NCBI GenBank assembly: GCA_965230565.1
Contig: CBDDLH010000015.1
Span: 310,001 to 374,000, forward strand
Direction of reading: 5' to 3'
Length of the DNA stretch: 64,000 bases
From: BCD1 sp965230565
GTDB lineage: Bacteria; Bacteroidota; Bacteroidia; Chitinophagales; Saprospiraceae
Shown here: positions 19,194 through 27,124 of the stretch, in pieces
How positions within the stretch are numbered: position 1 is the first letter of the stretch
Layout of the letters: each line of letters opens with the position of its first letter
Position numbers and translations under genes: made by a program
Notes under the pieces: generated by a model
What the model saw: the letters and a program-made list of their open reading frames with translations, nothing else
The model's database searches: none
Told to the model about the DNA's origin: nothing

Positions 19194-20153
19194 ATGGACA
19201 ACATAAGAAATCTGGAACCCAAAGCATTGTGGAACCACTTTGCGGACCTCAATGAAGTTCCAAGACCTTCCAAAAAGGAAGAACGCGTGATCGCTTTTAT
19301 GAAAAAATTCGGGGAAGACCTTGGGCTGCCAACAGTCGTAGACGAAGTCGGTAATGTAATCATCAAAAAGCCTGCAAGTGCCGGTATGGAAGGTCGTACG
19401 ACGGTTGTTTTACAGAGTCACCTGGATATGGTTTGCCAAAAGAATGCAGATACGGACTTTGATTTTGACTCAGAAGGCATCAAGATGCTGGTGGAAGGTG
19501 ACTGGGTAAGAGCTGACGGAACCACGCTGGGTGCTGATAACGGAATTGGCGTTGCCTCCATCATGACCTTGCTGACATCTGATGATATCCCCCACCCTCC
19601 TCTGGAAGCTCTGTTCACTATTGACGAAGAAACCGGCATGACGGGTGCTCAAGGGCTCCAGGGCGGTTTATTGGATGGCAAGATCATGCTCAACCTCGAT
19701 ACGGAAGACGATGATGAACTGACCATAGGTTGTGCTGGTGGGGTTGACGTTAATGTTAGCGGCTCCTATCGCGTAGAAGCTGCCGGTGATAATTGTACTG
19801 CTTACAAGTTGAGTGTTACCGGCCTGACCGGCGGACACTCAGGAATGGATATTCACCTTGGACGCGGGAATGCCAATAAACTGATGAACCGTCTTTTATT
19901 TGAAACTGCAGATAAGTTTACCTTAAGAGTAGCTGAAATAGACGGAGGAGGATTGCGTAATGCCATTCCAAGGGAATCCTTCGCAGTAGTGGTGGTTCCA
20001 AACAATAACGCAGAAGCTTTTGAGGCTCATATTGCATCATTGAATCCAGTATTGAAAAACGAATATAATACCACGGATCCTGATCTTGAAATTGGGTTGG
20101 AAAAAACCGAAATGCCTCCAAAGGTGATGCCTGAAGCTGATCAGAAAAATTGA
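19194..20153 (+). CDS. pepD: aminoacyl-histidine dipeptidase (PepD), N-terminal part of a frameshifted gene
   Basis: These 319 residues are the catalytic N-terminal part of an M20C dipeptidase. Metal and catalytic motifs are in place: SHLDMV, GADNGIG, DEETGMTGA and LNLDTED, with the dimerisation domain starting at GGVDVNV. The frame stops at 20151-20153. Adding a single A to the A-run at 20145-20149 joins it in frame with 20150-20644, giving 483 aa, essentially the normal family length. PepD hydrolyses Xaa-His dipeptides such as carnosine in the cytoplasm. The indel is in a homopolymer and may be a sequencing error or a slippage site. Confidence 0.9.
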   Translation: MDNIRNLEPKALWNHFADLNEVPRPSKKEERVIAFMKKFGEDLGLPTVVDEVGNVIIKKPASAGMEGRTTVVLQSHLDMVCQKNADTDFDFDSEGIKMLVEGDWVRADGTTLGADNGIGVASIMTLLTSDDIPHPPLEALFTIDEETGMTGAQGLQGGLLDGKIMLNLDTEDDDELTIGCAGGVDVNVSGSYRVEAAGDNCTAYKLSVTGLTGGHSGMDIHLGRGNANKLMNRLLFETADKFTLRVAEIDGGGLRNAIPRESFAVVVVPNNNAEAFEAHIASLNPVLKNEYNTTDPDLEIGLEKTEMPPKVMPEADQKN

Positions 20154-20644
20154 TCCGCAGCATCTACGCCTGTCCAAATGGTATCTACCGTATGAGTCCT
20201 GACATTGAAGATCTTGTTCAGACATCCAATAATCTTGCGAGAGTACTGGCTAAAGATGGAGAGGTTAAGATTCAGTGTCTAACCCGAGGGTCAGTGGATA
20301 GTGAAAAAATGGACCTTGCACAATCCATTCAAAGTACTTTTGAATTATTTGGTGCGGATGTTGTTTTTGAGGGAGGTTACCCTGGGTGGGCGCCTAAACC
20401 TGATGCAGGCATCGTCAAACTGATGAGCAGCCTTTACACAGAACTATTTAAGGAAGATGCCGAAGTGGCTGCGTGCCATGCCGGATTGGAATGTGGTATC
20501 CTGGGAACTAACTATCCGGAAATAGAGATGATCTCCTTCGGACCAAATATCCGCGGAGCTCACTCTCCTGATGAGAAAGTACAGATCAGCTCTGTGCAGA
20601 AGTTCTGGGGATTCTTACTGGAGACGTTGAAGCGGGTGAATTAA
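20150..20644 (+). CDS. pepD: aminoacyl-histidine dipeptidase (PepD), C-terminal part
   Basis: These 164 codons continue the PepD protein in another frame. They include TRGSVDSEKM, YPGWAPKPD and the closing catalytic segment, with HAGLECGILG and GAHSPDEKV. The last of these provides the conserved late histidine metal ligand. There is no independent start codon context, and the listed start codon is a TTG that in the repaired protein is simply an internal leucine. It should be read as one gene with 19194-20153. Confidence 0.88.
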   Translation: MIRSIYACPNGIYRMSPDIEDLVQTSNNLARVLAKDGEVKIQCLTRGSVDSEKMDLAQSIQSTFELFGADVVFEGGYPGWAPKPDAGIVKLMSSLYTELFKEDAEVAACHAGLECGILGTNYPEIEMISFGPNIRGAHSPDEKVQISSVQKFWGFLLETLKRVN

Positions 20645-20673
20645 TTGATGCCACGAATGCACGAATGTTCTTT

Positions 20674-20708
20674 AATTTAGGGTGTAACTTGAAGTTACGC
20701 CCTAAATT
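20674..20708. repeat. tight palindrome, 17-bp arms with a 1-nt loop
   Basis: Left arm 20674-20690, loop G, right arm 20692-20708, with one G-T mismatch. It lies 30 bp after pepD. It belongs with the near-loopless palindromes at 51278-51330, 62877-62908 and 63095-63128. Confidence 0.7.
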
Positions 20709-20804
20709 TTACCGTATTTCTAATTTAGGCCCCAAATCCAAAAACCGGACGAAAACGAAGCCTACCTTCCCTTTCCATCCGGAATAATCATTTTTTTTCA
20801 ATAA

Positions 20805-20812
20805 TAAATTTG
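20805..20812 (+). promoter_or_regulatory. Bacteroidota -7 box (TAAATTTG)
   Basis: A full TAnnTTTG match only 5 nt before the ATG at 20818. If used, it would give an almost leaderless transcript. Confidence 0.4.
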
Positions 20813-20817
20813 CTCTC

Positions 20818-21753
20818 ATGAAAGTTTTGCACTACCTACCACTATTTTTAATTTTTTTCATTCTAAATTCCCTGAATGGACAAGGTTGTTTACCGAATGG
20901 TATTACATTTAACACCCAGGAACAAATAGACAACTTCGCGATCAATTATCCAAATTGCACGGAAATCGAAGGCAATTTGACCATTGACGAGTCCATTTCC
21001 GGCGACATTACCAACTTAAATGGCTTATCTAGCCTCACTATTATTGAAGGTCATTTACGGATCTGGAGCACTCAAGCCCTGGAAAACCTTACAGGATTGA
21101 ACAATTTGACTACAATTGGCGGTGAACTTAGCATTGGAAGCAATACTGGTCTATCTAGCCTATCTGGCTTAGACAACCTTACATCTATCGAAAATTGCCT
21201 GAACATTAGTTACAATAACACTCTTGTCAACCTGACTGGATTAGGTAATCTGAACACCATCGGAGAATGTTTTACGATCAGTAATAATAATGAATTATTA
21301 AACCTGAACGGAATAGACAACCTGGAATCGGTTGGTGAAAATATCAAAGTTTATAAAAACGGAGGATTGGACAATATCAATGGCCTCTCAAATCTGAGTT
21401 CTGTTGGAGAGGATGTAGAAATTGGAGATAATGATGCCCTGGTAAACCTGACCGGGTTAAATAATTTAAGTTCGGTCCCCGGGCTCCTGCAAATTTATGA
21501 CAATCAAATACTGGAAAGTTTAACTGGATTGGAAAATATTGAAACCATTTCGGGGGCACTTTTCATCGCACTGAATAACACCTTACCTTCTTTGAATGGT
21601 TTAAATAACCTGGTTTCAGTGAATGGTTCCTGTCAAATTGATTTAAACAACTCCCTTGAAAATTTTTCAGGTTTGGAAAGCCTGGAATTCATTGGAAATG
21701 ACTTTATCATAGGATACAATAATTCACTGGAAAACCTGGACCGGGCTGAATAG
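20818..21753 (+). CDS. secreted leucine-rich-repeat-like protein, N-terminal part (frameshifted)
   Basis: A signal peptide (about 1-21) followed by a tandem series of 22-26-residue leucine-rich units of the pattern LxxLxGLxNLxxIxGxLxIxxN. About ten units lie in this frame, resembling receptor L-domain/BspA-type solenoids. The frame ends at 21751-21753 after DRAE. Removing one G near 21738 restores TGLNSLSTIEGFLTV and continues into the next fragment, so both belong to one gene. Such proteins are exported and bind surfaces or ligands; the partner is unknown. Confidence 0.75.
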   Translation: MKVLHYLPLFLIFFILNSLNGQGCLPNGITFNTQEQIDNFAINYPNCTEIEGNLTIDESISGDITNLNGLSSLTIIEGHLRIWSTQALENLTGLNNLTTIGGELSIGSNTGLSSLSGLDNLTSIENCLNISYNNTLVNLTGLGNLNTIGECFTISNNNELLNLNGIDNLESVGENIKVYKNGGLDNINGLSNLSSVGEDVEIGDNDALVNLTGLNNLSSVPGLLQIYDNQILESLTGLENIETISGALFIALNNTLPSLNGLNNLVSVNGSCQIDLNNSLENFSGLESLEFIGNDFIIGYNNSLENLDRAE

Positions 21754-21775
21754 CCTCTCTACCATCGAAGGTTTT

Positions 21776-22432
21776 TTGACCGTTAAACATAATGATAATC
21801 TGCAGAGCCTGACCGGACTGGACAACCTGGATTCCATCGGTGAATTTTTAACCATTGATACCAATGCATCTCTCCTCAATTGTTCCGGACTTGGAAGCCT
21901 CACCTCGCTGGGAGGAAAACTTGTAATTTTTGCAAACGAATCTCTTACCTCATTGACAGGTATGGATAATCTTTCCTCCATTAACGGGTACATTTACATC
22001 CTCTACAACATTGCTTTAACCAGTCTTGATGGTATTCAAAACATTGATCCTATGTCTGTAGAATCCCAGTCCACCGTAAATTATGACCTGGAAATAAAAT
22101 ATAACCCAATGCTTTCTGAATGTGAGGTAGAAAGCATTTGCGGTGTATTAAGTATTCCAACAAAAACAACAGATATTCAGGAAAATGCCTCGGGATGTAA
22201 TAATACAGCAGAAATTGAAGATGCCTGCCTCTCCTCTATTTCGGAATACAAGGGTTTGACTTCAATAAAAGTATCGCCAAACCCTGCTACACAGGGAATT
22301 TACGTTTCCAGCGAAATTGGAAAAATTGACAAGATATGGATGGCTAACCACCTCGGTCAGAAGGTTTTGGAAACACAGGAAAATCCATTGATGTTTCGCA
22401 GCTTTCAGCCGGTATTATTTCTTGAATATTGA
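21776..22432 (+). CDS. leucine-rich-repeat-like protein, C-terminal part with damaged T9SS tail
   Basis: This fragment continues the leucine-rich units (LQSLTGLDNLDSIGEF...), then a cysteine-containing cap (LSECEVESICGVL). The beginning of a type A T9SS domain follows (KVSPNPATQGIYV...NHLGQKVLE). Near 22390-22425 two further 1-bp deletions must be corrected to recover SAGIYFLNIEVKGQVLVGKLIVGDS and a stop at 22479-22481. The gene as deposited therefore carries at least three indels over 20818-22481. Confidence 0.7.
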   Translation: MTVKHNDNLQSLTGLDNLDSIGEFLTIDTNASLLNCSGLGSLTSLGGKLVIFANESLTSLTGMDNLSSINGYIYILYNIALTSLDGIQNIDPMSVESQSTVNYDLEIKYNPMLSECEVESICGVLSIPTKTTDIQENASGCNNTAEIEDACLSSISEYKGLTSIKVSPNPATQGIYVSSEIGKIDKIWMANHLGQKVLETQENPLMFRSFQPVLFLEY

Positions 22433-22549
22433 AGTAAAGGGACAGGTTTTAGTAGGAAAATTAATCGTTGGTGATTCATAAAACCTAAGGCAAACCTTGA
22501 AACAATAATTGAAATCAGTTCATTCCTCAACAAATAAAATAAAAACTCA

Positions 22550-23255
22550 ATGATTATTTTTGGTAAATAACCTTTACGTTAAGAAATATTCCCCGGGATC
22601 TCGCTCCTCCTCAATTCGATCTGGACGATGATAAAGAATTACAACTTGGCCTGAGAGTTTTTCAACCTGGATTCCCATTTTTCCATATGCCAAAGAATGG
22701 ATTTTGAGACAAGATCGTAAATACGCTAAAGTCCCGCAGGATTTACAACCTGTTTTAGATCAGCTTTATGGAAGAGCTTCTACCCCCTGGTATTCATTTC
22801 TGGGGATTTTCCTGGTTTTGGAGCCTTTTTCCTTTTCAAGGTTGATAGCTGCAATAAATCCTGGAAAAAGAAAAAACGGTTTCAGGCAACCGAACAAGTT
22901 GTCCAGGCCACAATCCTGGATAAAATAGATGATTTACAGGACTATTATGTCTTCGAGGGCAGCAAGAAATTTCTTTGGAACCAAAGTAGACAGTATCACT
23001 GCTGAAGGCGTGTATTTAAAATATGTGATCTACAACAAAAGAGTTAATGAAATTTCTCCGGAAATAATTGCTTCTGATTTTACTGGGGCGTAAAAAATTC
23101 ACCCGACAGTTCGTCCCAACTGATCAACTTAAAAGTGCAGTCAGTCGGAACAATTGAAAAGGAAAAAACAAACCAATAATACTGAAAAACCTAGCAGGGA
23201 ACCACCCAATATCACTTCATCAGATTATGAGGATAACAAATACAGAAAATCTTAA
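22550..23255 (+). pseudogene. multiply frameshifted conserved-hypothetical gene
   Basis: Reading all three forward frames in turn gives one continuous protein-like text. It runs MIIFG, LYVKKYSPG, DLAPPQFDLDDDKEL...HMPK, EWILRQDRKYAKVPQDL, FISGDFPGFGAFFLF, RFQATEQVVQATILDKIDD, GTKVDSITAEGVYLKYVIY, KKFTRQFVPTDQLKSAV and QLKRKKQTNNTEKP, with a stop at 23253-23255. At least six single-base shifts are needed. I do not recognise the family; one hydrophobic stretch suggests a membrane-associated protein. It is either a real pseudogene or an assembly segment with many indel errors. Confidence 0.6.
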
Positions 23256-23493
23256 ATTCAACTATAGTGTGAGGAGGTTTCTTCTGAGTCGAAAAGGTTT
23301 TTTCAAGATTCATATCAAACACCTCCATAGACTCTTCCCTGGTTTGAACAACTGGATACTGCATCCAAAAACTGAGATTTATTCAATAACCAATACGGAT
23401 AATGAAAAACAAATGTTTGATTACATCAATCAATCCGCTCAAAAAACTATTATTCTATACGCCCATTATGTCTATTCAATCGAAACAAAGTAA
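23227..23493 (+). pseudogene. short frame, probable N-terminal part of the next gene
   Basis: An 88-codon frame with a basic N-terminus (SVRRFLLSRKGFFKIHIKHLHRLFPGL) and no known domain. It overlaps the frame starting at 23402 by about 90 bp, at a +1 offset. Given the many indels nearby, it may be the front part of the same protein, with the shift near 23470. Low certainty. Confidence 0.35.
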
Positions 23494-23872
23494 CAAATTA
23501 GAAAACAAAGAAGACATAATCCGAGATTTCGGCTTTTTCCTGAAACTGCTGGATGTTGGACTTTGGTCAATTGATGAAAAAATCTCCCAAAGTAAAATTT
23601 CAAATATCAAGATGAAAAATAACAATAAAGTTCATGCCCAAATTCAAACATCAAACATACTATTGCCACCTCCCATGTTTTACATTGAATTTAATAAAGA
23701 AAAAGGTAAATGGAAGGTCAATCTCCCAAGTACCTTCTCTTACACAAAGAATCAAATAAGTAGAGCCAATATTAACGACAGGCAGGTAGACAAAAAATAT
23801 AAGGATAAAATTCTTAAAGACCTGAATCAAATTAACAAAGGTATTCAGGTCCACTCGTATTTTATGTTATAG
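23402..23872 (+). CDS. hypothetical protein
   Basis: A reading frame of up to 156 codons, lysine- and asparagine-rich. It has a plausible soluble core (KEDIIRDFGFFLKLLDVGLWSIDEKI and PPPMFYIEFNKEKGKWKVNLPSTF). No family is recognised. The true start is unclear: an in-frame ATG at about 23468 (MSIQSKQSN) would give about 134 aa. The base composition is more AT-rich than that of neighbouring genes, which may indicate foreign origin or weak constraint. Confidence 0.45.
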   Translation: MKNKCLITSINPLKKLLFYTPIMSIQSKQSNKLENKEDIIRDFGFFLKLLDVGLWSIDEKISQSKISNIKMKNNNKVHAQIQTSNILLPPPMFYIEFNKEKGKWKVNLPSTFSYTKNQISRANINDRQVDKKYKDKILKDLNQINKGIQVHSYFML

Positions 23873-23887
23873 CCTAAATTTTTTCCA

Positions 23888-23895
23888 TATATTTG
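23888..23895 (+). promoter_or_regulatory. Bacteroidota -7 box (TATATTTG) for the cytochrome gene
   Basis: A full TAnnTTTG match 52 nt before the ATG at 23948. The leader that follows contains the hairpin at 23899-23925. Confidence 0.5.
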
Positions 23896-23898
23896 TGC

Positions 23899-23925
23899 AC
23901 CTGCCTGCAGACGCAGGAGGCAGGT
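23899..23925 (+). promoter_or_regulatory. leader hairpin of the multihaem cytochrome gene
   Basis: ACCTGCCT and AGGCAGGT (8-bp arms) enclose an 11-nt loop. An alternative inner stem CCTGC/GCAGG is possible. It lies between the putative promoter and the start codon, so it would be in the 5' UTR. Confidence 0.4.
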
Positions 23926-23947
23926 TCGTGGCTCAAAACCATAACAA

Positions 23948-25852
23948 ATGCAAGCTGGAAAATCTCTGATTGGTTTTATTCTGGTTTTTATTTTTGTAAG
24001 TTCCTGCTCTGATGAGACAGAGCCTAAACAGGTTTTCCAAAACCTCTCCCCCGAAGCACATTACGTCGGCCTTCAATCCTGCCTCACCTGCCATTCGGAA
24101 GTTCACAAAACCTACCAACATACCGGTATGGGCCAATCATTTGCGCCGGCACACCAGCGCAATAGCGATGCAAATTTTGATGTAGAAAAAGCCATCTACG
24201 AACCCAATTCCGATTTTTATTATTTCCCTTTTGTGAAAGACAGTTTGATGTATGTGCGGGAATTTCGATTGAATGATCAGGGGGACACCATCCACAATCG
24301 TGTAGAGCAAATCAGCTATATCGTAGGCTCCGGACATCATACTAATTCACATATTGTTAGTTTTAACAATTACCTTTTCCAGGCACCGGTCACCTACTAC
24401 ACTCAGGATGGGAAATGGGACATGGCTCCAAGTTTCCGGGAAGAAGGCAATTTGCGATTTGGAAGGCTGCTGGATTCAGAATGTATTACCTGCCACAATC
24501 ACTTTCCGGAACATGCAGCGGGCAGTCTCAATAAATTCCCCCAAATGCCTTCGGGTATTGAATGTGAACGCTGTCACGGGCCGGGGAGTCTGCATGTCGA
24601 AGCCATCAATAAAGGAATCTTGGTCAATACCGATATTGAAACAGATTACACCATAGTCACCCCGTCCAAATTACCCCGTGAACTTTCCATGGACGTCTGC
24701 GAAAGATGTCATTTACAGGGGATAGCTGTTTTGGAGCCGGGAAAAACATTTTACGATTACCGACCGGGAATGCCGCTTAATGAAGTGGTAAATGTCTTTC
24801 TCCCCCGTTTTGGCAACTCCGACCAGTTCATCATGGCCTCCCAGGCCGACAGGTTACAACAAAGCAAATGTTACCAACAAACGGACATGACCTGTCTCAC
24901 CTGCCACTACCCGCATGAAAGTGTCCGACAATTAAAACCTGTGGACCTGGCTAATATGTGCCTGCAATGTCATCAGGCCCCAGATCAGGTTAAATGCTCC
25001 GAATCGAAAACCGCCAGGGCAGAGCAAAACGATCAATGCCACACATGCCACATGCCCAAATCCGGTAGTCTGGATATTGCCCACGTCAGCATTACCGATC
25101 ATAAAATTCAAAAATTTATCCAACCTCAGGATAGCAGTGCCTCAGATCAGGTATTCCACGGATTGGAGATTTTGACTAAAGACAAAGCAACCGCCCTGGA
25201 TATGACCAATGGTTACCTCGCCTTGTACGACAAATACGCAACCATCCCCAACCTGATGGATTCCATCAAATATTACCTCGACCAAACTTCTCCCGGGTCC
25301 CCGGAAGTTTTCAATGCCCGCATCCACTATTTATTCAATAATAAAGATTACAAAGCCATCAAAGACAAGTCGGCAAAAATGGACACCAGCGAGATCAACG
25401 ATGCCTGGACCGCCTACCGTATCGCACAGGCATTTTATTATGAAGGTGACAATATCAATGCTATCCGATTTATCGAAAAAGCTGTAAAACTCAAACCACT
25501 CAACCTGGACTTCATTGACAAAGAAGCCGTCATCCTTATGGCGCTGAAACGCAACAAAGAGGCTCGCGAAAAACTGGAATTCATCCTTTCCGAAAACCCT
25601 AAACGTCCGGAAACGCTTTGCAATCGCGGATTTCTACATGTCCTGCAGGGCAATATGCCCATGGGCGAACTTCTATACGATCAGGCCATTGCCCTCGACC
25701 CCGATCATGAGCAGGCTTTGATCAATAAAGCTGCCGTGCGGATGGTTTATGGAAAAAAGGATGAGGCTTTGAGATTGATCCAAAGGGTTTTGAGGATCAA
25801 TCCGCAGAATTTGCAGGCGCAGCAGGCGTTGGGGAGATTGGGGAATAATTGA
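23948..25852 (+). CDS. seven-haem cytochrome c / TPR lipoprotein
   Basis: A 634-aa exported protein with a lipobox (VFIFVSSC). Seven CxxCH haem-binding motifs follow between about residues 42 and 365: CLTCH, CITCH, CERCH twice, CLTCH, CLQCH and CHTCH. Nearby histidines could supply distal ligands. The C-terminal third (about 400-634) consists of tetratricopeptide repeats (AYRIAQAFYYEGDNINAI, ETLCNRGFLHVLQG, INKAAVRMVYGKKDEAL). The haem part resembles cytochrome c554/NapC-NrfH-like multihaem proteins used for extracytoplasmic electron transfer. The TPR part suggests docking to a partner. No cytochrome maturation gene or oxidoreductase partner lies next to it. Confidence 0.88.
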   Translation: MQAGKSLIGFILVFIFVSSCSDETEPKQVFQNLSPEAHYVGLQSCLTCHSEVHKTYQHTGMGQSFAPAHQRNSDANFDVEKAIYEPNSDFYYFPFVKDSLMYVREFRLNDQGDTIHNRVEQISYIVGSGHHTNSHIVSFNNYLFQAPVTYYTQDGKWDMAPSFREEGNLRFGRLLDSECITCHNHFPEHAAGSLNKFPQMPSGIECERCHGPGSLHVEAINKGILVNTDIETDYTIVTPSKLPRELSMDVCERCHLQGIAVLEPGKTFYDYRPGMPLNEVVNVFLPRFGNSDQFIMASQADRLQQSKCYQQTDMTCLTCHYPHESVRQLKPVDLANMCLQCHQAPDQVKCSESKTARAEQNDQCHTCHMPKSGSLDIAHVSITDHKIQKFIQPQDSSASDQVFHGLEILTKDKATALDMTNGYLALYDKYATIPNLMDSIKYYLDQTSPGSPEVFNARIHYLFNNKDYKAIKDKSAKMDTSEINDAWTAYRIAQAFYYEGDNINAIRFIEKAVKLKPLNLDFIDKEAVILMALKRNKEAREKLEFILSENPKRPETLCNRGFLHVLQGNMPMGELLYDQAIALDPDHEQALINKAAVRMVYGKKDEALRLIQRVLRINPQNLQAQQALGRLGNN

Positions 25853-25865
25853 TTTCTTTAAAAGC

Positions 25866-25896
25866 AAAAAAAAAAGGTCCGGAAAAACTCCGGACC
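25866..25896 (-). terminator. intrinsic terminator between convergent genes
   Basis: GGTCCGGA/TCCGGACC with a 5-nt loop (25876-25896). An A-run of about ten bases lies to its left, which is a U-tract on the minus-strand transcript. It would end transcription of the gene at 25985-26527. Confidence 0.75.
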
Positions 25897-25984
25897 CGCA
25901 TATCACACTTTAAAAAATTTCAGAGATCTGAATCTCCTGGGCCTGACACCAGAAGGCGGACAGGCTTTTCTTTCCGCAGATAAA

Positions 25985-26527
25985 TTACCTGCTTTTTAAT
26001 TCTATCTTCAATTCATATTCCCCAGACAATACATCCTTGGCTCCGGCAACACCAATGACAATATTGTAAGGTTTGTTCACAGAGATATATTCCACGGACT
26101 GTGGCTTGGCAGGAGCTCTTAGATTCGGATTGCCGGCATAAAGCGGGTAGCCAGCTTCACAACTGATGGCTCTGACAATATTGGGAGGAAGATCGTAATT
26201 GTTCGCTCCCAGTCTGAGGGCATAAATATTGGTACGGTTTTTCCGATCTTTTGGCGTTACCGTGATCTTAAGCTCGGAATAGGGCGGCATTACCATTCGG
26301 TAAAGCACGTGGTTGCCTTGAAATTCGACAAATCTCGTTCCGGGGAAACAAGCTACCTGACTACTCTCCGCCCAACGAAGTGGCATGGTTTTGCCAGCTT
26401 CCAGGTTTCCGGTGATTACGGTTGTATTTCCTGTTAGCTCAATGTCTGTGACTGGATATTCCTCCTGTGCCATAGTGAATTGGATTGATGTGAGGATAAA
26501 AATAAGTACAAATAATGTTTTTTGCAT
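25985..26527 (-). CDS. secreted hypothetical protein
   Basis: A 180-aa protein with a signal peptide (about 1-20, cleaved after TMAQ). The mature part is a predicted beta-sandwich with two widely spaced cysteines (SSQVACFPGTRF and RAISCEAGYPLY) that could form a disulfide. Segments such as MPPYSELKITVTPKDRKNRTNIYALRLG recall pre-peptidase (PPC)-like beta domains, but this is a weak resemblance. It probably acts in the periplasm or is released. It is a single gene with its own terminator. Confidence 0.65.
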   Translation of the reverse strand: MQKTLFVLIFILTSIQFTMAQEEYPVTDIELTGNTTVITGNLEAGKTMPLRWAESSQVACFPGTRFVEFQGNHVLYRMVMPPYSELKITVTPKDRKNRTNIYALRLGANNYDLPPNIVRAISCEAGYPLYAGNPNLRAPAKPQSVEYISVNKPYNIVIGVAGAKDVLSGEYELKIELKSR

Positions 26528-26741
26528 GGTTGTGATGTTTATTCGACCCTTCGGAATTGCTCCCTTTGGGTGGTTTGATGTTGTTTTTTTCTATCGTTAA
26601 TTCGCGAAGGAAGGACGCAGGGAGTTGTTACGCAAAGTTTCGCAGAGATCTCGCGGAGTACCTCTGAGAAAAAATACTTCGCGGCTCTACCGACATTTCA
26701 TGTACTGGATGGATCATCTGCGTTTTTACCCTCTGCGCCCT

Positions 26742-26999
26742 CTACTCTTTCCTATCTGTCCACCACCAAAGTTTAAAAATAGGGTTTCTATTTGACACTC
26801 CCAATTTGGGTTGGGCCATCTGCAGTTTAGAAAACCATTCCATGCCGGCCGCATAACCATAGTTATCCGTACCGACAAAGATGTCGTTCATTTGTTTTAC
26901 ATCCTGATTCGGATGTTGATGCACCCATTCCTGGGCACCTAAAAGATTATACAAGAGACAAAAAAGCAGGGTAATCGGTAAATTGAGACGTGTGGTCAT
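26742..26999 (-). pseudogene. remnant of a secreted propeller (YCF48/BNR-like) protein
   Basis: An 85-codon frame with a good signal peptide (ending NLLGAQ). The mature start (WVHQHPNQDVKQMNDIFVGTDNYGYAAG) resembles the first blade of YCF48/BNR-type secreted proteins, where a GYAAG-like turn is followed by a T-D-G-G-x-x-W repeat. Here the similarity stops after one blade, and the frame ends in an unrelated-looking WWWTDRKE tail. It looks like a truncated leftover of a much larger gene. The 26528-26741 gap downstream of it contains low-complexity phrases (TTCGCAGAGATCTCGCGGAG-like) and no other gene. Confidence 0.45.
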
Positions 27000-27074
27000 G
27001 GTGTAAAAATTAAAGTGTGATTAAAGCTATTTTGCTTATTAATTGCGAAATTAGCTCCATCCATCGTCCACCGC

Positions 27075-27092
27075 ATCACCCCTAGGGGTGAT
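27075..27092. promoter_or_regulatory. perfect 18-bp palindrome upstream of the kinase gene
   Basis: ATCACCCCT followed directly by AGGGGTGAT, 33 bp before the start of the TPR histidine kinase gene. It is a candidate operator, for example for the LuxR-type regulator encoded at 28944-29561. There is no direct evidence for binding. Confidence 0.5.
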
Positions 27093-27124
27093 TTTGAGGC
27101 ATTTGAATACCAATTGGCAGAACT

